Of a stretch of DNA of 64,000 nucleotides, positions 26,098-34,891 are shown in pieces; position 1 is the stretch's first letter, and the number at the start of each line of letters is the position of its first letter. The DNA lies in contig CP053680.1 in assembly GCA_019623805.1 (NCBI GenBank), positions 558,001 to 622,000 of the forward strand, in the 5' to 3' direction. Position numbers and translations under genes: made by a program. The notes under the pieces are model-generated. The model saw only the letters and a program-made list of their open reading frames with translations, was not told the DNA's origin and made no database searches. This stretch comes from Gammaproteobacteria bacterium (ex Lamellibrachia satsuma) (GTDB lineage: Bacteria; Pseudomonadota; Gammaproteobacteria; Chromatiales; Chromatiaceae).

Positions 26098-29000
26098 TTA
26101 CCACTCGATCCGTTCGATCCCATCAAAGGCCAGCTCGCTGCCATCAGCAAGTGTTACGACACCCGCCGTATCCGGATTGAGTTCCAGGGCGTGAGCGGCC
26201 AAATCATACTCCATCAGCTGTCCATCGACTTCGATGGTCCAGGGGTTGTTCGGATCCGCATTGGGGTCTGCGGTCGCATCCAGATGAATAGCATCGGTCC
26301 AACCGCCTCCATCCCCTCCATGAAAGATGTCGTTGCCGTCGAAGGGATTGAAGAAGTAAGTATCGTCACCCGCTTCGCCTTTTATGACATCATCGCCCGC
26401 ACCCCCGTACAGTTGATCATCACCCTTGCCGCCTTTCAGCTCGTCATCACCTGCACCGCCTTTGAGGATGTCGTCTCCCTCTTCGCCTTTTAGCTTGTCG
26501 TTTCCATCACCACCGTGTAGCAGATCATCACCCTTCCCGCCTTTCAGCTCGTCATCACCTACACCGCCTTTGAGGATGTCGTCTCCCTCTTCGCCTTTTA
26601 GCTTGTCATCTCCATCACCGCCAAAGAGCTGATCATCACCATCACCACCTTTCAGGTCATCCTTGCCGGTTTCACCAAAGACGACATCATCGCCATCACC
26701 CGCTTTAATCTTGTCTTTCCCAGCGCCAGCGACAATAAGGTCATCACCATCACCGGCGAAAGCAGGTGCTATATCAACATTGTGAGAGTCATCTGACAGC
26801 TGGGATTGATGCGAATCGCGCGATTGGCGGGAGAGATCAGAACCAGTGTCAAGCCCGATAGAATCGTCACCCGAAGTACCGTAGATAGTCTCACCATCCG
26901 CGTTGATTACGTCAATATTATCACTTGTGACCGCCGTTTTTATCAGACCATTATTTTCAAATTCGACGCTAGTCTGTAAATTAAAATCGATATCAACAGC
27001 TTCTGACACAATGATCTGCAACCCGGGGAGCTGGCTTTCATTCAACGTCCAACTTCCATCACCATTGTCAGTACCTGCAGAAAGCTGCACCCCTTCCGGC
27101 AAGTCACCGAAAGAAATGGAGGTAATGGAAGCGCTTGTATCTCCGAGTTGAAGATTCAAGTCATAACTATATGCAGGATCGTCCTCATGATTCGCCGGTC
27201 TGATTATGTCGGGATCACCAACCTTAAGCGAAAGTGTAGGTGTATTCGCGCTGATCTCATCCAGAGTTACGCTATGACCATCCAGATAAACTTCAACCTG
27301 TTCGATATGAGTCGCTGTAATACCCAGTTCAGACTCATAGCTTCCACTGTGGCCAGGCAACTCGTTGGCCAGTTGCGTGATCATATCTGCTAGACCAGCA
27401 TCTGCGTTCAATTGGCTGCTGGTCACCTCGATCCGCAAGGTATCTGTACCAGAGCCACCATCAAACGTATCATTTCCTTCACCGATTTTGTAGATCAGTG
27501 TGTCATTGCCGGTACCACCATCAAGCACATCATTGCCAGCACCACCTTGCAATATATCATTTCCCGCATCGCCATAGAGTTCTCGACCGGTATCGTCGTT
27601 GATAATGGTGTCGTTGCCACGGCCGCCGTTGATGCGGTTGATATTCTCTAAGGTGGGGGCATCATCCACGCTGAAGTCGAGGGTGTCGTCGCCGCCCGTG
27701 CCCAGCACTTGGTTCCAGCCTGTGCCGCCATCTATCTCTTCAACACCGTTCAGGTTGGAGAGACCATCAGATACCCGGATGGTATCGTTGCGGCTTCCGC
27801 CCTGCACTGTGTCGTGACCTTCGCCACCGGTCATTTGGTCCAGACCTGCGTCATAGTCGACACGGAATACATCATCTCCGGCACCGCCGATAATGGTGTC
27901 ATTTCCCGCATCGCCATAGAGTTCTCGGCCGGTATCGTCGTTGATAATGGTGTCGTTGCCACGGCCGCCGTTGATGCGGTTGATATTCTCTAAGGTGGGG
28001 GCATCATCCACGCTGAAGTCGAGGGTGTCGTCGCCGCCCGTGCCCAGCACTTGGTTCCAGCCTGTGCCGCCATCTATCTCTTCAACACCGTTCAGGTTGG
28101 AGAGACCATCAGATACCCGGATGGTATCGTTGCGGCTTCCGCCCTGCACTGTGTCGTGACCTTCGCCACCGGTCATTTGGTCCAGACCTGCGTCATAGTC
28201 GACACGGAATACATCATCTCCGGCACCGCCGATAATGGTGTCATTTCCCGCATCGCCATAGAGTTCTCGGCCGGTATCGTCGTTGATAATGGTGTCGTTG
28301 CCACGGCCGCCGTTGATGCGGTTGATATTCTCTAAGGTGGGGGCATCATCCACGCTGAAGTCGAGGGTGTCGTCGCCGCCCGTGCCCAGCACTTGGTTCC
28401 AGCCTGTGCCGCCATCTATCTCTTCAACACCGTTCAGGTTGGAGAGACCATCAGATACCCGGATGGTATCGTTGCGGCTTCCGCCCTGCACTGTGTCGTG
28501 ACCTTCGCCACCGGTCATTTGGTCCAGACCTGCGTCATAGTCGACACGGAATACATCATCTCCGGCACCGCCGATAATGGTGTCATTTCCCGCATCGCCA
28601 TAGAGTTCTCGGCCGGTATCGTCGTTGATAATGGTGTCGTTGCCACGGCCGCCGTTGATGCGGTTGATATTCTCTAAGGTGGGGGCATCATCCACGCTGA
28701 AGTCGAGAGTGTCGTCGCCGCCCGTGCCCAGCACTTGGTTCCAGCCTGTGCCGCCATCTATCTCTTCAACACCGTTCAGGTTGGAGAGACCATCAGATAC
28801 CCGGATGGTATCGTTGCGGCTTCCGCCCTGCACTGTGTCGTGACCTTCGCCACCGGTCATTTGGTCCAGGCCAGCATCGTAGTCTACACGGAAGGTATCG
28901 TCGCCTTCCCCACCCTCAAGGCGATCGTTCGCGCCTTTTCCGTAAAAAGTATCATCACCAGCACCACCAACCAGTTGGTCGGCATTGTTGGTGCCGAGAA

Positions 29001-32000
29001 GCACCATACCTGCTGGACGTTCATCCACATCTCTGACATCGATGGTAACCATCTCTGCGAAACTATTGCCGTCAGAGTCAGTGACCTGAACCGTCAGGTT
29101 ATGCTCAGAGGAGTCTTCATAGTCTATGTCAGCACCTTCTTTCACCCTGATCTGGTTGCCGACGATCTCAAAATTTCCCGAGGGATCATCGGTCAGTGCA
29201 TAAGAAAAAACTTCACCTCCATCTTCGTCTGTAGCAGATAGATTCGCCACCACAGTGCCCGCCTCGGCGTTCTCATCCAGTGAATCACCCGAAAATATAA
29301 TATCGACCGGTGCTTCGTTCACATCTGTCACATCAATGGTTACGGTTCGGCTGAAAGTGCTGCCACTAGCGTCCTGAACCTCGATCGTCACATCGTGACT
29401 GGATATGTCTTCATGGTTCAGCGTCACACCATCAGCAACTTTGATCTGATCACCATCGATCACAAAACGGCTATCCGCATCATCGGTCAGACGATAAGTG
29501 AAAGTGTCCCCAAAATCGGCATCCGCCGCTGATAGATCGGCAACGACTGAGCCGCCAGCCGCATCCTCATTTATGAATGAGTTGGAAACAGTAATAGCAG
29601 TAGGTGCGTCACTGGCGCCATTGAGTGTGATTCGGATCTGGGCGTTATCGGTCGAGCCCTGGTCGTCAGTCACTGTGACTGGGATGGTCAGTGTGGTGGA
29701 GTCACCGACGTTCAAATGATCATAGGCACTATCGGTGGGATCGAAGCTATAAGAACCGTCGGAGTTTAGACTGAAACCCGCAGGTGCAGTAGATCCCTCG
29801 GAAACAGTAAAGGTCGCAGAAGCATTGTCATCCAAATCGGTCGAGGTTAGCTGACCAGTGATGGCTGCAGCATCTTCACTTACTGATGTGGTTACATCCG
29901 CCCCAGCTACTGGCGCATCGTTGGTACCGTTTACGGTAATGCGAATTTGGGCAGTATCGGTTCCACCTTGGTCATCGGTGACCGTAACCGGAATGGTGAG
30001 TGCTGCTGAATCGCCGACGTTCAAATGATCATAGGCACTGTCGGTAGGATCGAAACTATAAGAACCGTCGGAGTTCAGACTGAAACCTGCAGGTGCTTCA
30101 CTACCCGCACTGATGCTGAAGGTGGTGGTTGCATTATCATCCAGATCAGTTGAGGTCAGCTGACCACTGATTGAAGCTGCATCTTCATCCACGGAGGTCG
30201 TGACATCAGCACCAGCCACCGGTCCATCGTTGGTACCGTTTACGGTAATGCGAATTTGGGCAGTATCGGTTCCACCTTGGTCATCGGTGACAGTAACCGG
30301 GATGGTCAGAACTGCTGAGTCACCCACGTTGAGATGATCATAGGCTGAGTCTGTCGGATCGAAGCTGTAGGAGCCATCTTCGCTCAGACTGAAACCCGCA
30401 GGTACAGTAGATCCTTCGGAAACAGTAAATGTCGCAGAAGCATTGTCATCCAGATCCGTCGAGGTCAGCTGACCACTGATTGAAGCTGCATCTTCATCCA
30501 CGGAGGTCGTAACATCAGCACCAGCCACCGGTCCATCGTTGGTACCGTTTACGGTAATGCGAATTTGGGCAGTATCGGTTCCACCTTGGTCATCGGTGAC
30601 AGTAACCGGGATGGTCAGAACTGCTGAGTCACCCACGTTGAGATGATCATAGGCTGAGTCTGTCGGATCGAAGCTGTAGGAGCCATCTTCGCTCAGACTG
30701 AAACCCGCAGGTACAGTAGATCCTTCGGAAACAGTAAATGTCGCAGAAGCATTATCATCCAGATCAGTTGAGGTCAGCTGACCACTGATTGAAGCCGCAC
30801 CCTCATCCACCGAAGCCGTGACATCCGCCCCAGCCACTGGCGCATCGTTGGTACCATTAACGGTAATGCGGATCTGGGCAGTATCGGCTCCACCTTGGTC
30901 ATCTGTGACCGTAACCGGGATGGTGAGTACAGCACTATCGCCCACATTCAAATGATCATAGGTACTATCGGTAGGATCGAAACTATAAGAACCGTCGGAG
31001 TTTAGACTGAAACCCGCAGGTGCAGTAGATCCTTCGGAAACAGTAAATGTCGCAGAAGCATTGTCATCCAGATCCGTCGAGGTCAGCTGACCACTGATTG
31101 AAGCCGCACCCTCATCCACCGAAGCCGTGACATCCGCCCCAGCTACTGGCGCATCGTTGGTACCGTTTACGGTAATGCGAATTTGGGCAGTATCGGTTCC
31201 ACCTTGGTCATCGGTGACCGTAACCGGGATGGTGAGTACAGCACTATCGCCCACATTCAAATGATCATAGGTACTATCGGTAGGATCGAAACTATAAGAA
31301 CCGTCGGAGTTTAGACTGAAACCCGCAGGTGCAGTAGATCCTTCGGAAACAGTAAATGTCGCAGAAGCATTGTCATCCAGATCCGTCGAGGTCAGCTGAC
31401 CACTGATTGAAGCCGCACCCTCATCCACCGAAGCCGTGACATCCGCCCCAGCTACTGGCGCATCGTTGGTACCGTTTACGGTAATGCGAATTTGGGCAGT
31501 ATCGGTTCCACCCTGGTCATCGGTGACCGTAACCGGGATGGTGAGTGCTGCTGAATCGCCGACGTTCAAATGATCATAGGCTGAGTCTGTCGGATAGAAG
31601 CTGTAGGAGCCATCTTCGCTCAGACTAAAACCAGCAGGTACAGTAGATCCTTCGGAAACAGTAAATGTCGCAGAAGCATTGTCATCCAGATCCGTCGAGG
31701 TCAGCTGGCCGCTGATTGAAGCCGCACCTTCATCCACGGAGGTCGTGACATCAGCACCAGCCACCGGTCCATCGTTGGTACCGTTTACGGTAATGCGAAT
31801 TTGGGCAGTATCGGTTCCACCCTGGTCATCAGTAACAGTAACCGGGATGGTCAAGATTGTTGAATCACCGACGATCAAATGGTCGTAGGCACTATCAGTA
31901 GAATCGAAATTATATCTGCCGTCAGGGTTTAAGGTAAAACCAGCAGGTGCAGTACTCCCGTCGGAAATTGAAAACGTCAGCACAGCATCCATATCCTGAT

Positions 32001-32964
32001 CACTCGCTGTCAGGACTCCACTCAGCTCACCACTGCCTTCGTCCAGCTGCATCAGAACATCATCACCGATAACTGGGGCATCATTGAGGTCGTTGATGTC
32101 GATGGTGAATGTCTTGGTAAACTGATTGCCGGCACTGTCGGTCACTGCTAGTATGACGTCATAGCTGGCAGCTTCCTCAAAATCGATTTCAACACCTTCC
32201 TTGAATACAAGTTTATTGTCATCCAAAATAAAAATATTGGATGAATCTCCAACAATAGAGTAAGTCAGACTATCATTACTGTTCTGATCATGGCCCTCAA
32301 GCGTAGCGACGACCTTGCCCGCCTGACTGTGTTCATCGACGCTGTGATTGGAGAGTACAAGGTCATCTGGCGCCAATTGTACCTCTTCATCATCTTCACT
32401 TTCGTCCAGTTGTACTGAAGGATCATCCTCTACCACTGCCATTGCAGGCGCAGGAGGCTCCTCTACCAGAATTCTTTCTTCAACCGTTTCCCCTGTGTTA
32501 TTGGAGACATCGCCAGTACCACGGGTCTCACGCACCGCCTGTTCAGCTTCAGGCGCACTCCTATTCTGAACGGCAGGTTGGATCTGAAGATCCTGATCGG
32601 AAAATGAAAACTCAGTCCCTGATTGCCCAGGAGTAACCTCCTTTGGTGTTATCGGCTCAACACCCTCACCACGCTTAACAATCCGCTCATCACGTTCTGA
32701 CAGCCCTGAATCGTCTGTTAGGTCAAGCTCTCCAACTACAGGACTCTGTCGTTCAAGACTATGGGCAATCTCCTGTTCACCACGGCTACCCTCTTGAATA
32801 TTCTGACGAAAAAGCTCCTCGGAGTTCTCAGCCGCCGCACTTTTCCCAGGTTCCTCCGGCCGCGCATCCCGGTGTTGGTAGGGATCAGCGTCCCTGTCGA
32901 ACAATTCCTCAGTACCTTGTTCACGCGCTGGCGCTGGTGATTTATCTGGATTCTCGTTCATCAC
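26098..32964 (-). CDS. Giant VCBS/cadherin/RTX repeat adhesin, type I secretion substrate
   Basis: The protein has 2288 residues. An acidic, disordered N-terminus (about 1-195) is followed by one cadherin-like domain (about 200-295), eight VCBS modules of about 103 residues (about 297-1120; shared core VTVTDDQGGTDTAQIRI), two more cadherin-like domains (about 1120-1320), four near-identical 114-residue units each ending in RTX-like glycine-Asp motifs (about 1350-1800), a spacer, then a block of nonapeptide RTX repeats (GDGDD, GGKGDD; about 2065-2210) and a C-terminal tail. RTX repeats bind calcium, and the C-terminal end is the usual type I secretion signal. There is no N-terminal Sec signal. 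The divergent secretion operon starts 143 bases away. The role is probably surface adhesion or biofilm; enzyme domains were not seen. Confidence 0.9.
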   Translation of the reverse strand: MMNENPDKSPAPAREQGTEELFDRDADPYQHRDARPEEPGKSAAAENSEELFRQNIQEGSRGEQEIAHSLERQSPVVGELDLTDDSGLSERDERIVKRGEGVEPITPKEVTPGQSGTEFSFSDQDLQIQPAVQNRSAPEAEQAVRETRGTGDVSNNTGETVEERILVEEPPAPAMAVVEDDPSVQLDESEDDEEVQLAPDDLVLSNHSVDEHSQAGKVVATLEGHDQNSNDSLTYSIVGDSSNIFILDDNKLVFKEGVEIDFEEAASYDVILAVTDSAGNQFTKTFTIDINDLNDAPVIGDDVLMQLDEGSGELSGVLTASDQDMDAVLTFSISDGSTAPAGFTLNPDGRYNFDSTDSAYDHLIVGDSTILTIPVTVTDDQGGTDTAQIRITVNGTNDGPVAGADVTTSVDEGAASISGQLTSTDLDDNASATFTVSEGSTVPAGFSLSEDGSYSFYPTDSAYDHLNVGDSAALTIPVTVTDDQGGTDTAQIRITVNGTNDAPVAGADVTASVDEGAASISGQLTSTDLDDNASATFTVSEGSTAPAGFSLNSDGSYSFDPTDSTYDHLNVGDSAVLTIPVTVTDDQGGTDTAQIRITVNGTNDAPVAGADVTASVDEGAASISGQLTSTDLDDNASATFTVSEGSTAPAGFSLNSDGSYSFDPTDSTYDHLNVGDSAVLTIPVTVTDDQGGADTAQIRITVNGTNDAPVAGADVTASVDEGAASISGQLTSTDLDDNASATFTVSEGSTVPAGFSLSEDGSYSFDPTDSAYDHLNVGDSAVLTIPVTVTDDQGGTDTAQIRITVNGTNDGPVAGADVTTSVDEDAASISGQLTSTDLDDNASATFTVSEGSTVPAGFSLSEDGSYSFDPTDSAYDHLNVGDSAVLTIPVTVTDDQGGTDTAQIRITVNGTNDGPVAGADVTTSVDEDAASISGQLTSTDLDDNATTTFSISAGSEAPAGFSLNSDGSYSFDPTDSAYDHLNVGDSAALTIPVTVTDDQGGTDTAQIRITVNGTNDAPVAGADVTTSVSEDAAAITGQLTSTDLDDNASATFTVSEGSTAPAGFSLNSDGSYSFDPTDSAYDHLNVGDSTTLTIPVTVTDDQGSTDNAQIRITLNGASDAPTAITVSNSFINEDAAGGSVVADLSAADADFGDTFTYRLTDDADSRFVIDGDQIKVADGVTLNHEDISSHDVTIEVQDASGSTFSRTVTIDVTDVNEAPVDIIFSGDSLDENAEAGTVVANLSATDEDGGEVFSYALTDDPSGNFEIVGNQIRVKEGADIDYEDSSEHNLTVQVTDSDGNSFAEMVTIDVRDVDERPAGMVLLGTNNADQLVGGAGDDTFYGKGANDRLEGGEGDDTFRVDYDAGLDQMTGGEGHDTVQGGSRNDTIRVSDGLSNLNGVEEIDGGTGWNQVLGTGGDDTLDFSVDDAPTLENINRINGGRGNDTIINDDTGRELYGDAGNDTIIGGAGDDVFRVDYDAGLDQMTGGEGHDTVQGGSRNDTIRVSDGLSNLNGVEEIDGGTGWNQVLGTGGDDTLDFSVDDAPTLENINRINGGRGNDTIINDDTGRELYGDAGNDTIIGGAGDDVFRVDYDAGLDQMTGGEGHDTVQGGSRNDTIRVSDGLSNLNGVEEIDGGTGWNQVLGTGGDDTLDFSVDDAPTLENINRINGGRGNDTIINDDTGRELYGDAGNDTIIGGAGDDVFRVDYDAGLDQMTGGEGHDTVQGGSRNDTIRVSDGLSNLNGVEEIDGGTGWNQVLGTGGDDTLDFSVDDAPTLENINRINGGRGNDTIINDDTGRELYGDAGNDILQGGAGNDVLDGGTGNDTLIYKIGEGNDTFDGGSGTDTLRIEVTSSQLNADAGLADMITQLANELPGHSGSYESELGITATHIEQVEVYLDGHSVTLDEISANTPTLSLKVGDPDIIRPANHEDDPAYSYDLNLQLGDTSASITSISFGDLPEGVQLSAGTDNGDGSWTLNESQLPGLQIIVSEAVDIDFNLQTSVEFENNGLIKTAVTSDNIDVINADGETIYGTSGDDSIGLDTGSDLSRQSRDSHQSQLSDDSHNVDIAPAFAGDGDDLIVAGAGKDKIKAGDGDDVVFGETGKDDLKGGDGDDQLFGGDGDDKLKGEEGDDILKGGVGDDELKGGKGDDLLHGGDGNDKLKGEEGDDILKGGAGDDELKGGKGDDQLYGGAGDDVIKGEAGDDTYFFNPFDGNDIFHGGDGGGWTDAIHLDATADPNADPNNPWTIEVDGQLMEYDLAAHALELNPDTAGVVTLADGSELAFDGIERIEW
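27560..28870 (-). repeat. 342-bp tandem repeat array, about 3.8 near-identical copies
   Basis: This array lies inside the adhesin gene. The period is 342 bases, i.e. 114 residues. Only isolated differences between copies were seen on reading, one near 27586 and one near 28707. The encoded unit runs from FRVDYDAGLDQM to the RTX-like GNDTIIGGAGDD. Similarity fades after about 28870, where the flanking unit has diverged. Near-identity of long units points to recent duplication or ongoing gene conversion. Confidence 0.9.
29600..32100 (-). repeat. 309-bp tandem array encoding eight VCBS modules
   Basis: The period was measured from the shared GGTACCGTTTACGGTAAT phrase at 29923, 30232 and 30541. 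Copies differ by small blocks (SLSEDG versus SLNSDG; STYD versus SAYD), which are shuffled between modules as expected from recombination among repeats. The outer copies are the most diverged. Confidence 0.88.
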
Positions 32965-33107
32965 AAAACCTGTCCGGATTAGGCCAATTACCCAGCCACG
33001 TTGGCGGCAACCGGGAAAAATTCTTAACTAATTCAACGGAATAAAATTCATAGACTAATTGTTAAAGTAACAGACACATACGCCGATATAGGAATCAAAG
33101 TCAGCAA
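32965..33107. promoter_or_regulatory. Divergent promoter region between adhesin and secretion operon
   Basis: The 143-base A+T-rich spacer separates the adhesin start (minus) from the ABC gene start (plus). It must hold both promoters. I could not define matching -35/-10 pairs with confidence. Confidence 0.5.
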
Positions 33108-34886
33108 TTGTCGAACTTTAAGTCCTATCATAATTATTCAGGTTCCATGCGGCGAAAGAAATCAGACATTTTTGGCAAAGGTCAATTCAGAACACCGGAC
33201 ACCTGGCGGAAACCGGTTGTGCTGCTGGCCTCACTTGGCATCAATGTGATGGCCTTGGCACTGCCAATGGTGATCCTGCAAGTTTACGACAGGATTATTC
33301 CAACCCAGGCAGCTGATACTTTTCTTTTTCTGATCATAGGTATGCTTGGCGTCCTGATTCTGGATACCGGACTCAAGGTATTTCGCTCAATGATCCTAAG
33401 TTGGGAGGGAGCAAGGTTCGATCACCGGGAAAGCCTCAGGGCAATGAATCGGATTCTTGATTCAGAAACACTCGCTTTTGAGGAGAAACCTGCAGGATTT
33501 TACCTCGACAAGATGCATGCTCTGGAACAGATCCAGGAGTTCTACTCGGGTCAATCCGTCCTGCTAATGATGGACTTCCCTTTTGTTGTAATTTTTCTCG
33601 GTCTTATTTGGGTGATTGCCAGCCCTCTCATCCTGATCCCGGCTACGCTGCTGATCATATTTTTCGTTACATCTATCTGGACTGGCCGCCATCTTCATGA
33701 GGCGCTAGATACACGCTCGACAATGGAGGATCGGCGTCAAAACTTTATTATTGAGACACTGAGCGGCATTCATACGGTCAAATCGATGGCAATGGAATCA
33801 TTCATGATGCGCCGTTATGAAAGATTGCAAAGCCAATCTGCCGCCAGTGTATTCGAGCTCAGCCGCATCAGCAGCATCGTTCAAGGTATAGGAGCCACCT
33901 TCTCCCAGGTTGCAGTCGTCTCTTTCGTAAGTATTGGAAGCTACTCAGTCATCAGTGGCGAACTGACCATCGGTGCTCTGGCAGCCGGCACCATGCTTTC
34001 AAGCCGGGTACTGCAGCCCGGGTTAAAGGCTATGGGTTTATGGAGTCAGTTTCAGTCGGTACGCCTCTCACTGCAGAAGGTGGAAGAGCTGTTTTCCATG
34101 AATCAGGAAAAACATGGCCACTACAGGGCTGAAAAGGGCATCAAAGGCGCACTGGAACTGAATAACGTCTACTTCAAATATCCTGCAACAGAAAAGCCGT
34201 TACTGCAGGGTGTCTCTCTAAACATTGAGCCTGGAGAAGCCATCGGTATCACCGGCAGTAACGGCGTTGGAAAATCCACGCTCATAGGACTGTTGTCCGG
34301 TTTTCTTCAGCCAGACCAAGGGGAAGTCTTGCTGGATGGACGAAAAATCCGTGATTACGAACTCGAATTTTTGCGTTCTCAGATCGGTATCGTGCCCCAG
34401 CACGGTACACTATTTGAAGGTACCATTCTGGAAAACATGACTCTCTATCGGGAAGGTGAGGCCATCGACCATGCGATAGAACTTGCCCATGAACTGGGTT
34501 TGGACGCAATACTATCGCGTCTGCCAGACGGACTGGATACGTTTGTTGGTGGGAGTGCAGTAGACACACTTTCGGAAGGTGTCAGGCAGAAGATCATCAT
34601 GGTCCGCTCTCTGGTTGGACATCCATCCGTGATGCTATTTGACGATGCCAATGCCAACTTTGACATCAAAAATGACCTGAAATTTCTCAATGTGGTTAAG
34701 CGAATAAAAGGGAGCCGTACAATAATCGTAATCTCACATCGCCCATCTTTTTTGCGCATTTGCGACAGACAATTCTCACTAGAAGAAGGACAATTAACCG
34801 ATATCACAGAAAATTGGCCTGGCTATTTCAATAAACAATCCAGCACACAGCAGACGACCAAAACATCAGCCACAGGAAACGGATAG
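33108..34886 (+). CDS. Type I secretion ABC transporter, first subunit (degenerate Walker B)
   Basis: The 592-residue half-transporter has about six membrane helices at about 35-310 (with LQVYDRIIP typical of type I exporters) and a nucleotide-binding domain with Walker A GSNGVGKS (about 383-390), signature LSEGV (488-492), Walker B VMLFDD (Asp513 where the catalytic Glu is expected) and H-loop ISHRPS. It lacks the N-terminal C39-like domain present in the second subunit. The TTG at 33108 is used here; an in-frame ATG at 33147 is the alternative, and neither has a strong ribosome site. The next ABC gene begins 5 bases later. The substrate is presumably the divergent adhesin. Confidence 0.88.
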   Translation: MSNFKSYHNYSGSMRRKKSDIFGKGQFRTPDTWRKPVVLLASLGINVMALALPMVILQVYDRIIPTQAADTFLFLIIGMLGVLILDTGLKVFRSMILSWEGARFDHRESLRAMNRILDSETLAFEEKPAGFYLDKMHALEQIQEFYSGQSVLLMMDFPFVVIFLGLIWVIASPLILIPATLLIIFFVTSIWTGRHLHEALDTRSTMEDRRQNFIIETLSGIHTVKSMAMESFMMRRYERLQSQSAASVFELSRISSIVQGIGATFSQVAVVSFVSIGSYSVISGELTIGALAAGTMLSSRVLQPGLKAMGLWSQFQSVRLSLQKVEELFSMNQEKHGHYRAEKGIKGALELNNVYFKYPATEKPLLQGVSLNIEPGEAIGITGSNGVGKSTLIGLLSGFLQPDQGEVLLDGRKIRDYELEFLRSQIGIVPQHGTLFEGTILENMTLYREGEAIDHAIELAHELGLDAILSRLPDGLDTFVGGSAVDTLSEGVRQKIIMVRSLVGHPSVMLFDDANANFDIKNDLKFLNVVKRIKGSRTIIVISHRPSFLRICDRQFSLEEGQLTDITENWPGYFNKQSSTQQTTKTSATGNG

Positions 34887-34891
34887 ACCAG

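Noticed and set aside
27599..28843. Series of identical 72- and 94-residue open frames on the plus strand
   Set aside because: They repeat every 342 bases because they are the reverse strand of the adhesin repeat array.
27560..32100. Regular repeats considered as a CRISPR or satellite array
   Set aside because: The periods are 342 and 309 bases, multiples of three, within one continuous coding frame with recognised domains; there are no short repeats with unique spacers.
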